Source: Burkholderiales bacterium
Lineage (GTDB): Bacteria; Pseudomonadota; Gammaproteobacteria; Burkholderiales; Burkholderiaceae_C
NCBI GenBank assembly: GCA_016000265.1
Contig: JAECRL010000001.1
Span: 248,001-312,000 of the forward strand
Length of the DNA: 64,000 nucleotides
Direction: 5' to 3'
In this document: in pieces, positions 47,094 through 54,759 of the stretch
Layout: each line of letters begins with the position of its first letter
Position numbering within the stretch: the stretch's first letter is position 1
Program-made: the position numbers and the translations under genes
The notes under the pieces: model-generated
The model's database searches: none
What the model was told of the DNA's origin: nothing
Seen by the model: the letters and a program-made list of their open reading frames with translations, nothing else

Positions 47094-49007
47094 ATGTCGA
47101 GTTCGACAGCTTCAGTGGCCCTGTTCATGCGTTCTGCCAGCCCGGCCTACGTTCCCGAGATTGACGGTCTGCGCGCCATCGCGGTGATGGCAGTCATCCT
47201 CTTCCACCTCCAGGTGGCCACGCTGACGGGTGGCTTCGCGGGCGTGGATGTCTTCTTCGTCATCAGTGGCTATCTGATCACGAGTGGCTTGTCGCGCGAA
47301 CTGGCCGAGAGCGGCACCGTGAGCTTGCGGCGTTTTTACCTGCGCCGCGCCCGACGCCTGTTGCCGGCGCTCTACGTCACGCTGTTCGCGTCGGCCATCG
47401 CGGCGGTTGTTTTGCTCTCACACCACCGGCTGATGGCGTTTGGCGCGAGCCTGGTGTCTGCAGCGCTGTCCATTTCCAACATCCACTTTTACCTGGGCAG
47501 CGGCTATTTCGACGCGGCATCGGACTACAAGCCGCTGTTGCACACATGGTCGCTGGGGGTCGAAGAGCAGTTCTACCTGCTGTGGCCGCTGCTGCTGCTC
47601 GTCGCACGGACTGGGCGCTGGTTCCGTCTGCTGGCTGTCGTGCTTTTCCTGCTGGCGCTGGGCTTGGCCGAGTGGTTGTCTCATGCTGCTCCGGCCGCTG
47701 CGTTCTTCCTGGCGCCCTTCCGCATCCATGAGTTCGTCATTGGCGCGCTGCTCGCCACCGGTGTGGCGCCGTGCGCGAAGGGGACGGGGAAAGCCGATGT
47801 TGCTTTGGTGGCGGGCCTCGGCTTGATCGCCGTGGCGATCTTTGGCTTCGGTGCCCGAACGGCATTCCCTGGCTTGAATGCGCTCGTGCCTTGCTTGGGC
47901 GCCGCCCTGGTGCTGTGGGCCGGCGCGTCCAGCCGATGGGCTTGGCTGCTCAACAACCCTGTGTCCGTCTACCTGGGGCGGACCAGCTATTCAACCTACC
48001 TCGTGCACTGGCCCTTGGTGGTGTTCCTGCGCGTGGCCAAGGGCCGCGAGCACTTCACCGTGAAAGAGCAGGTCATCCTGTTGGCCGTCACCCTGGTGCT
48101 GGGGCACCTGGTGCATCGCCTGGTGGAGCAGCGCCTGCGGCAGGTGCCCGCTGGGGGCAACCGCCGCTTCCTTGTGGGTTTGCTGCTGTCAACGGCCACC
48201 TTGCTGGGCGCGGGGTGGGCGATGCAGCAAGAAAGCTGGGTCCAGATGCGCTCCTGGGCGGCCAGCCAGGTCACCCCGAAAGAGGTTGAACTGCGTCGCA
48301 AGGCGCGCTTCCAGTTGCGCCAGCAGGTGTGCATGGTCAAGGTTTCGGACCATTGCGATGACCGTGTGCCGGGCAAGCGCAACGCCCTGGTCATCGGCGA
48401 CAGCCATGCGGTGGATGCGTACAACGCTTTTGTCACCCGTTTTCCTGGCGACAACTTCACGCTGTCTGATTTGGGGGGGTGTCCGCCACATCCCAGCATC
48501 GACAAGATCGTCGCTGCAGGGCACCCCGATTTGCCGCAGTGCCTGGAACTCAACCGCAAGCACCACAACCCGGCCTATTTGCGGCTCTACGACTACATCG
48601 TCATCAATGTGTACGTGGACTGGTACACCGGGCAGTACCTTGCCGATTACTTGCAGTTCCTGCATGACCAGGGCGTGCAGAAAGTTGTGGTGTTTGGCCA
48701 GACGTGGCGTGTGCATGACGACCTGCCTGAGATCGTCAATCGTGTTGGCCTGGATCGCGCTCGGCTCATGCCTTTGCTCAAGGCCGCGCCCTCAGATCAA
48801 GTGGTTGCCAGCACTGCCGCTCGATTGGGTTACCTGTTCATCGACAAGACGGATGCATTGACAACCGATGGGCACTTTGACGTGTTCGATGCCAGTGAAA
48901 TTCTTTTCACCTACGACAAGCACCACTTGTCGCTGGAGCATTCAAAGCGACTTTTGGGGCGTCAGTCAGAAGCTGTTAACTACTACTTGCTACATCCAAG
49001 TAATTAG
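47094..49007 (+). CDS. O-acyltransferase with C-terminal SGNH domain (OafA type)
   Basis: A 637-residue two-domain enzyme. Residues ~20-380 are the acyltransferase-3 membrane domain with about ten helices and the signatures PEIDGLRAIAVMAVILFH, FFVISGYLITSGL and the loop RFYLRRARRLLPALY. After a linker, the periplasmic SGNH domain shows GDSHAVDAYNAF (block I) and DKHHLSLEHSK (block V). It probably acetylates O-antigen or other surface glycan. The start is ATG 47094; the upstream in-frame part is not conserved. Confidence 0.9.
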   Translation: MSSSTASVALFMRSASPAYVPEIDGLRAIAVMAVILFHLQVATLTGGFAGVDVFFVISGYLITSGLSRELAESGTVSLRRFYLRRARRLLPALYVTLFASAIAAVVLLSHHRLMAFGASLVSAALSISNIHFYLGSGYFDAASDYKPLLHTWSLGVEEQFYLLWPLLLLVARTGRWFRLLAVVLFLLALGLAEWLSHAAPAAAFFLAPFRIHEFVIGALLATGVAPCAKGTGKADVALVAGLGLIAVAIFGFGARTAFPGLNALVPCLGAALVLWAGASSRWAWLLNNPVSVYLGRTSYSTYLVHWPLVVFLRVAKGREHFTVKEQVILLAVTLVLGHLVHRLVEQRLRQVPAGGNRRFLVGLLLSTATLLGAGWAMQQESWVQMRSWAASQVTPKEVELRRKARFQLRQQVCMVKVSDHCDDRVPGKRNALVIGDSHAVDAYNAFVTRFPGDNFTLSDLGGCPPHPSIDKIVAAGHPDLPQCLELNRKHHNPAYLRLYDYIVINVYVDWYTGQYLADYLQFLHDQGVQKVVVFGQTWRVHDDLPEIVNRVGLDRARLMPLLKAAPSDQVVASTAARLGYLFIDKTDALTTDGHFDVFDASEILFTYDKHHLSLEHSKRLLGRQSEAVNYYLLHPSN

Positions 49008-49067
49008 GGTGTTTGTTGAGCTTTATTTTTGGTGTAAAAAATCTCTGAAAATCAGATTGGATCAATC

Positions 49068-49958
49068 GTGAGTGAAGTCAGGACCTACCGAAAATTGTTG
49101 ACCACTGCTGGTCAGGCTTCCCCCCCATGGGTTGCGCATGAAGTGATTGACATGTTCAAAGAGATGCAAGCTGCGAATGTCATCCAGAACGGGGTGTCTG
49201 TGATTGATGTCGGGTGCGGCTTGGGTCATCAAATGCGACTCATCAAAGACGCGCTTCCCGGCTTGTTTGCCCGGGTCGAAGGCATCGATTGGTCTCCGGC
49301 CACAGTCGCCAAGCATCAGAATGATCAACACTCTGTTTATGACAAGGTGACTTTGTGTGGGTCTGACAAACTTCCCTGCCTAGACCAGGACTTTGATTTC
49401 GCTTTGTCAATGGAGAATTTAGAGCACCTGTATGGTGATCGCTCCATCGGTGCCATTTCGGAAATGATGCGCGTTGCCCGAAGATTGATTGTGACGACGC
49501 CGCTTCCATCCGAATGTATCAATTTTGCATGGATTTACCCGGAGATCGTCGAAGCCATCTTGGATGATGTTCCTCTGTCAGAGCATGATTTCATCTGTTT
49601 GGAGAGTGCGGTCCACAAATCGACGGTATTTCCTTCAAGCATGGTTGATGCAGGCTTCACTCACCTTCCCAAAGGTCATGGGTATTACTGCGGGAATTCG
49701 TCTGCCATTGATGTTTCTTTGATCAAGTGCGTTGGCGTTGATGAGCGGGCGGTTTATGCAGTGGATGCGTTTGAAAACTCATCATTGAAGACTCGCTATC
49801 TCAAGCTGCTCGCTCATTCAGTCGAGTTGCACAAATCGATTCTCGCCTCTCCGCATCACCAAGCCATGCAGCCTGCGCTGCAACCCACGCAGCAGCCAGT
49901 GCATGTGGCGGACGAGCGCAAGCGATCCTGGATGCCGAAGATTTTTCGAGGCAAGTGA
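49068..49958 (+). CDS. Class I SAM-dependent methyltransferase
   Basis: A 296-residue protein. SAM motif I is VSVIDVGCGLGHQMRLI (near residue 45), with a following acidic residue in VEGIDWSPA and post-motif DFDFALSMENLEHLYGD. The N-terminus (MSEVRTYRKLLTTAGQAS) and the C-terminal ~60 residues are family-specific, ending in a basic tail (KRSWMPKIFRGK). Start is GTG 49068. It is likely to modify a glycan or lipid precursor in this region; the target is unknown. Confidence 0.75.
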   Translation: MSEVRTYRKLLTTAGQASPPWVAHEVIDMFKEMQAANVIQNGVSVIDVGCGLGHQMRLIKDALPGLFARVEGIDWSPATVAKHQNDQHSVYDKVTLCGSDKLPCLDQDFDFALSMENLEHLYGDRSIGAISEMMRVARRLIVTTPLPSECINFAWIYPEIVEAILDDVPLSEHDFICLESAVHKSTVFPSSMVDAGFTHLPKGHGYYCGNSSAIDVSLIKCVGVDERAVYAVDAFENSSLKTRYLKLLAHSVELHKSILASPHHQAMQPALQPTQQPVHVADERKRSWMPKIFRGK

Positions 49959-50031
49959 GTTCTTGAAAATCGCATGCTCGTACTGACGTAAAAATGCTGT
50001 ACCTGGTCGATACCTCGTGGGGGCGGACAGG

Positions 50032-50814
50032 TCAGTGCGTCTCTATGAACACGGTCATGCTGTCCGCCACCTTCATGAGGTCAACCCCGCATTCGCACTT
50101 GAAGTCGGTGTAGTTGAATGCGGTGGAGTTGCACGCCCAGCACCGCGTCGGCAAGGTTGTGCGCTTGAAAAACTCGATGCGCTTGATCTTTGCGAACATC
50201 GCTTTGAGCTGCGCCTCGGTCATGAATCCTGGCGTTGTGAACTGACGAAGCTGTTGCGGATTCAGCGACTGGCCCGTGCGCAGCAGGTGCTCAAAGCAAA
50301 GCAGCAAGGACAGGACCGTCGGGTGTTGTTGTGCGTCGTTGGGTGGGCGAGCCTCACCCAACTCCTCGCGGTACAGCTCGTGTTGTGGGTGCGAGCTGTG
50401 GATGTCTTCCAAGACGTACAGACCGCCTTGCTTCAGGTGCTCCAGGCCCAGACGCAGGCAGCGTGCCTGGTGACTGGGGATGTGGGAGCCGTCTTCGATG
50501 ATCATGCCTGGCTGGCCGATGGAGCGGAAAAACTCTGCCACCGCACGCTCATTCGACTGATCGACGCATCGGTACTCCACCCGGTCCGATGTGGGCCATT
50601 CCGGCTGAATCTGAAGGATGTCCACGCCATAGATTTTGGCTGCCGGGTAGGTGTCCAGCAGCCACCGGATCGAGTGACCGTGAAAGACGCCGAATTCAAC
50701 GATGGGGTCGTTCATCACCTTGGGCAGCAGGCGACCGTAAAAATCCAGGTAGCCATGCCAGAAGGACTTGTCGCTCTCTTCCAGAAGCGGCGAATGCATG
50801 TGGGTATCGGTCAT
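50032..50814 (-). CDS. SAM-dependent methyltransferase with C-terminal zinc-ribbon-like end
   Basis: A 260-residue protein. Motif I is VEFGVFHGHSIRWLL (near residue 40), followed by IYGVDILQIQPEW and IIEDGSHIPSHQ, the pattern of sugar methyltransferases such as MycE/rhamnosyl O-methyltransferases, with YVLEDIHSSHP. The C-terminus carries CWACNSTAFNYTDFKCECG, a C-x2-C...C-x-C cluster that may bind zinc. It overlaps the acyltransferase start by 4 nt. Confidence 0.72.
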   Translation of the reverse strand: MTDTHMHSPLLEESDKSFWHGYLDFYGRLLPKVMNDPIVEFGVFHGHSIRWLLDTYPAAKIYGVDILQIQPEWPTSDRVEYRCVDQSNERAVAEFFRSIGQPGMIIEDGSHIPSHQARCLRLGLEHLKQGGLYVLEDIHSSHPQHELYREELGEARPPNDAQQHPTVLSLLLCFEHLLRTGQSLNPQQLRQFTTPGFMTEAQLKAMFAKIKRIEFFKRTTLPTRCWACNSTAFNYTDFKCECGVDLMKVADSMTVFIETH

Positions 50815-51890
50815 TTGGATTCTGCTGTGAGGGTGGTGGGGGCAGCGGCAGTGGTGCTGCGCAGCAGCCGCTTCTTGAGGCCCATGGCGGGTTGTTCAAT
50901 CAAGTGCCAGGACAACAACGCCATCGAGAACGCCATCAAGCTGCTTTGAGCCGTGTTGGCCAGGTTGCTCGAGGTTGGCCACCACATCAGGGCCAGTTGC
51001 TGACAAGGCCAGCCGTAAAGGTAAATGCCGTATGAATAGTCGCCTGCGCGATTGAACCACGACAGGCCAGGCAGGTAGGCCGCCACGAAAACGAAGTATG
51101 GCAGCGCCAGTGTGTATGCCAGTCCGAAGTAGGGCGTTTTGTGCAGCGCCGACGCAAACAGCAAGAGGAGCACGGCCACGGCCGGGTTCATCGGGATGTC
51201 GTTTCGGTTGACCCACATGAATGCCCCGATCAGGAACATCAGGGTCACGTCGCGGTGGTTGTCGTACTGGATCAGTGGCGTCCACACTTCGGGTCTGGCC
51301 AAGCTGATGGCCATGATCAGGGCAAACACGGTGTTGAATGCACTCCTGCGTGTCAAGAGCCCCGCCCACAAGAAGACGAGCACGATGATGTACAGCCTGA
51401 CTTCGACTGCCAGCGACCACAAAGAGCCATTGACCGCATGGTCACGGTTCGTCAAGAAGACCCCCGGCAATTCGTACTGGGTTTTCCAGGCGGTCATGTT
51501 CTGCCAAAGGTAGACCCAGGATTGCCGCGAATGGAAGTAGGCGCCAAGGTCCAGGGTCGTCAATGCGGGGCCGAGCAGGAAGACCGACAACAGAACGCAG
51601 ACGATCAGTGCCGGGTAGATGCGCAGCAGCCGTGAGGTTGCGTAGTACGCGAGGCCACGCTGGCTCAGTGCGCTGCTGGTGATCAGGAAGCCGCTCAGCA
51701 CGAAGAACACATCGACGGCCACGCCACCGATGAACTTGTGGCCGACGCTTCGCAGGAAGAAGTCGGCAGGACCCTGGCCCGTGATGGCGCCCGCATGCCC
51801 ATAGATCACGGCCAGGGCTGCCAGCACGCGAATCAGGTTGAAGTTGTTGGCTCTTTCTTCAAAGAGCTGTCCCAGGCTTGGACGGTTCAT
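50811..51890 (-). CDS. Acyltransferase-3 family membrane protein
   Basis: A 359-residue protein of about ten hydrophobic helices. The N-terminal signatures are NLIRVLAALAVIYGHAGAIT and DVFFVLSGFLITSSALS. It lacks an SGNH tail, unlike the gene at 47.1 kb. The role is probably acetylation or similar decoration of a surface polysaccharide. The stop overlaps the methyltransferase start by 4 nt (ATGA), so the two are coupled. The next upstream gene is 25 nt away. Confidence 0.87.
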   Translation of the reverse strand: MNRPSLGQLFEERANNFNLIRVLAALAVIYGHAGAITGQGPADFFLRSVGHKFIGGVAVDVFFVLSGFLITSSALSQRGLAYYATSRLLRIYPALIVCVLLSVFLLGPALTTLDLGAYFHSRQSWVYLWQNMTAWKTQYELPGVFLTNRDHAVNGSLWSLAVEVRLYIIVLVFLWAGLLTRRSAFNTVFALIMAISLARPEVWTPLIQYDNHRDVTLMFLIGAFMWVNRNDIPMNPAVAVLLLLFASALHKTPYFGLAYTLALPYFVFVAAYLPGLSWFNRAGDYSYGIYLYGWPCQQLALMWWPTSSNLANTAQSSLMAFSMALLSWHLIEQPAMGLKKRLLRSTTAAAPTTLTAESK

Positions 51891-51915
51891 GGCGTGTGGG
51901 GTGGTGCAAAAACCG

Positions 51916-53340
51916 TCACTGCGCCGGGACTGGCGTCAGCAAGCATTGCTTGTTGAGTTTCAGAGCCAGGGCACCTTGCGGCGCGGCTTGGTCCACTTCG
52001 TTGGCGTGAAGGTTCACGCCCTTGTGTCCGCCGACCTGGTCACGACCGGTGATCAACCTCAGCAGCAGGTGCTTGGGTGCGAACTCCTCCGTCGAGAAAT
52101 ACACGTCTTTCGACGCACCAGCGGCAACGTGATTGGCTTCCAGGGTGATGGCGATGCGGTCCATGCAGCGCCCGACTTTGTAGATCTCGCCTTGGAACCG
52201 AAGTCCGTGATAAACCAGAACGACCGCCAGCGCGATGCCCAAGGCCTTCACCGCCGTTTTCGAATGGGTGGCAAGGCATGCCAGAGCGATGCTCAAGGGG
52301 ATTGCCGAGGCAAACAGGTAGTGCGATCCCTTTTGCGGAATGAACAAAACGGGCAGCAAGAAAATCAGGTAGAAGAAAAGGTACAGCAAGGCTGCTCGCC
52401 AACGGAACACCACCGCGACCATCGCAACCAACAGACAGTGGGCGCCAAATGCGAGCCAAAGAGACCAGAGCGGCTTGCTCTGCCAGGCGATGGCCTCGCC
52501 AATCAGCGGGTGGAATGGGTATTGCCAGTAGACAAACAAGTTGTCGGCGATGTAGCGCAGCGAGGCGGCGTAGGGGTCGCTCTGTCCCGCGTGAAAGGAC
52601 GATTGGATGGCCGTTGCCCGGAAGAGCAAGTAGCCCAGGATGGGCAGTGACCATGCCGCGCCAGCGACCAGCAGCCGACGCCAACGCGGCAACACCAACT
52701 GGGGCGTCAAGGCCATCGGCAGCAGCAGCGTGGCGGGGAAGATGATGCCTGTCTCCTTCGACAGCACGGCCGCCATGCCACTGATGGCAATCGGCAGCAG
52801 GCTCAAGGGGCTTGCCTGTTCGTCACGGACATACCGATCGGCCAGGTAGAGGGTCAGGAGCCCAAACGATACGTACATCTGGTCCATGAGTGCGGCAGAC
52901 CAGCCTGTCGCCAGCGTCGTCATGGGGTTCAGCATGAACAGGGCAGCCGACAACATCGCGCTGCGCCGCGACAGGCCGAAACGCATGCAGCCTGCATACA
53001 AGGCGATGGCCACTGCGAGCGTGTTGGCCACGCTGATCAGGTGCACCAAGAATGGATGACTTTGAAAGACCAGGCTGTGGACGCCCTGAACTAGGAAAGC
53101 CAGTGGGCGCACAGGTGTGCCAAAGCCGGATCCGACGCTGATTTGCCCATAGGCCAGTGCGTAAGACTTGAAGCCGTGGTTGATGTAGTGATCGAATTTT
53201 TGCCACTCGTCATGCGAGAAATAACCCGGATTGGCAATCAGGGTGATCAGGCCTAGGACACCGATCAGAACGAGGATCAGGATGTCGTGTTTGCGTGGCC
53301 GATGACGGGCATCTTGGCCTTGGGGATCCTCAATGGGCAT
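51916..53340 (-). CDS. Polytopic membrane protein, glycosyltransferase-39/ polymerase-like
   Basis: A 474-residue protein with about ten hydrophobic segments. The first external loop has NPGYFSHDEWQKFDHY (an acidic pair, DE, after the first helix), a feature of lipid-linked-sugar GT-C transferases. It could transfer a sugar to a glycan or be a polymerase; sequence alone does not decide. It starts at ATG 53340 and overlaps gtrA by 11 nt. It lies in the gtrBA operon, which makes an O-antigen modification role plausible. Confidence 0.6.
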   Translation of the reverse strand: MPIEDPQGQDARHRPRKHDILILVLIGVLGLITLIANPGYFSHDEWQKFDHYINHGFKSYALAYGQISVGSGFGTPVRPLAFLVQGVHSLVFQSHPFLVHLISVANTLAVAIALYAGCMRFGLSRRSAMLSAALFMLNPMTTLATGWSAALMDQMYVSFGLLTLYLADRYVRDEQASPLSLLPIAISGMAAVLSKETGIIFPATLLLPMALTPQLVLPRWRRLLVAGAAWSLPILGYLLFRATAIQSSFHAGQSDPYAASLRYIADNLFVYWQYPFHPLIGEAIAWQSKPLWSLWLAFGAHCLLVAMVAVVFRWRAALLYLFFYLIFLLPVLFIPQKGSHYLFASAIPLSIALACLATHSKTAVKALGIALAVVLVYHGLRFQGEIYKVGRCMDRIAITLEANHVAAGASKDVYFSTEEFAPKHLLLRLITGRDQVGGHKGVNLHANEVDQAAPQGALALKLNKQCLLTPVPAQ

Positions 53341-53758
53341 GTTTGTAGGTCCAGAGGGTGTGCATGGTGAACGTGATGGGGGGCATGGCGGCTGAAACGA
53401 TGAGCACGGTCAAGATGTCTCCCGCACCTGCCCAGCTGGCGCCCGACGCGATGAGGTAGGCCAGTACGGCGCAGATGGCCGCCACCGAACAGAAGCGGAC
53501 GAACAACGGCAGTGTCGATTCACGTTTCGCACCCAGCAAGGTGTTGATGTAGTACGAGGCAATCGACGCCACAACGAACGCAAGGCCATTCGCCGGCCCG
53601 GCAGTCCATCCGAATTGACGTGTGGCTGTCAAGGCCACCAAGGCGTGCAGCGACGTTGCGATCAGACCAGAGACGGCGAACCAGCCGATGCGTCGGCGCA
53701 TGGGTGCTGACAGGAGTGCGGATGCTCGCAACATGTGGACCCGTTGGCTGCTGTTCAA
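53330..53758 (-). CDS. GtrA-family membrane protein
   Basis: A 142-residue protein with four hydrophobic helices. The family signature is seen in RIGWFAVSGLIATSLHALVA, NGLAFVVASIASYYINTLLG and MPPITFTMHTLWTYKH. GtrA is thought to flip bactoprenol-linked glucose. A TTG start (53758) overlaps the GtrB stop by 4 nt (TTGA); ATG 53734 is an alternative. It follows gtrB directly, the usual pairing. Confidence 0.85.
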   Translation of the reverse strand: MNSSQRVHMLRASALLSAPMRRRIGWFAVSGLIATSLHALVALTATRQFGWTAGPANGLAFVVASIASYYINTLLGAKRESTLPLFVRFCSVAAICAVLAYLIASGASWAGAGDILTVLIVSAAMPPITFTMHTLWTYKHAH

Positions 53759-54741
53759 TGCTGCGGTGACTGCGCCTGCCCAGACTCCCGGACGACGTAG
53801 ACAGGTCGCTTCTTGGTTTCAAGATAGGTTCGCCCCAGATACTCGCCGAGCACGCCAATCCCGATCAGCTGCAAGCCGCCCAAGAAGCAAATGGCGACGA
53901 TCAGGGAGGCGTAGCCCGGCACATCTGTGCCAATCACCAGAGATCGCAAGACGATGAAAATGGCGTAAACCAGCGACGGGATCGCCACTGAGAAACCGAT
54001 GTAGGTCCAAATCTGCAGGGGAGCGGTGCTGAAGCTTGTCAGTCCCTCCATCGCGAAATTCCAGAGTTTCCAGCCGTTGAATTTGGTCTGTCCGGCCACC
54101 CGTTCCGAGCGGGTGTAGCTGATCTCGACCGTCTGAAAGCCGATCCAGGCGAACAAGCCTTTCATGAAGCGGCGAGACTCGGGCAGTCGATTGAGCGCTT
54201 CCACCACCTTCCGGTCCATCAAGCGGTAGTCGCCCACGTTGTCTGGGATCTTGGGCGTGGCCAGCCAGTTGTGCACCTTGTAGAACCACGAGGCCGTGGC
54301 GCGCTTGAGGACGGTGTCTGAGTCACGGTTCGCGCGTCGTGCCAGCACCACCTCGGCGCCCTCGCGCCAGCGAGCCACCATCTCGGCGATCAACTCAGGA
54401 GGGTCTTGCAGGTCCACATCCATGGGAATGACGGCATCGCCAGTGGCATGTTCCAGTCCGGCCGTCATGGCGGCTTCTTTCCCGAAGTTGCGACTCAGGT
54501 CGATGTAACCCACGAAAGACTCTTGCAGCTGCAACGCCCGCAAAATTCGCAAGGTGGCATCGGTGCTGCCGTCGTTGACGAACAGCACCTCCAGTTTTGC
54601 ATGGAGGGTATCCAGGCTGACCTTGCGGATTTCCTCAATGAACAGAGGAATGGCCTCTTCTTCGTTGAAGACGGGTACCACCAAGGTGATGAGTGCGGTG
54701 TTGGGGCTCAATGGCGTGCCATCTGGGTAAAAGATTGACAA
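53755..54741 (-). CDS. GtrB-type bactoprenol glycosyltransferase (GT2)
   Basis: A 328-residue protein with an N-terminal GT2 domain: LVVPVFNEEEAIPLF, FVNDGSTDATLRIL, DVDLQDPPELIAEM (DxD) and the downstream GDYRLMDRKVVEAL. Two C-terminal helices (APLQIWTYIGFSVAIPSLVY and ASLIVAICFLGGLQLIGIGV) anchor it in the membrane. It makes undecaprenyl-phosphate-sugar that GtrA translocates. The start is TTG 54741; it overlaps gtrA by 4 nt. Confidence 0.92.
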   Translation of the reverse strand: MSIFYPDGTPLSPNTALITLVVPVFNEEEAIPLFIEEIRKVSLDTLHAKLEVLFVNDGSTDATLRILRALQLQESFVGYIDLSRNFGKEAAMTAGLEHATGDAVIPMDVDLQDPPELIAEMVARWREGAEVVLARRANRDSDTVLKRATASWFYKVHNWLATPKIPDNVGDYRLMDRKVVEALNRLPESRRFMKGLFAWIGFQTVEISYTRSERVAGQTKFNGWKLWNFAMEGLTSFSTAPLQIWTYIGFSVAIPSLVYAIFIVLRSLVIGTDVPGYASLIVAICFLGGLQLIGIGVLGEYLGRTYLETKKRPVYVVRESGQAQSPQH

Positions 54742-54759
54742 AGTAGGCGAAAAAGCCTG

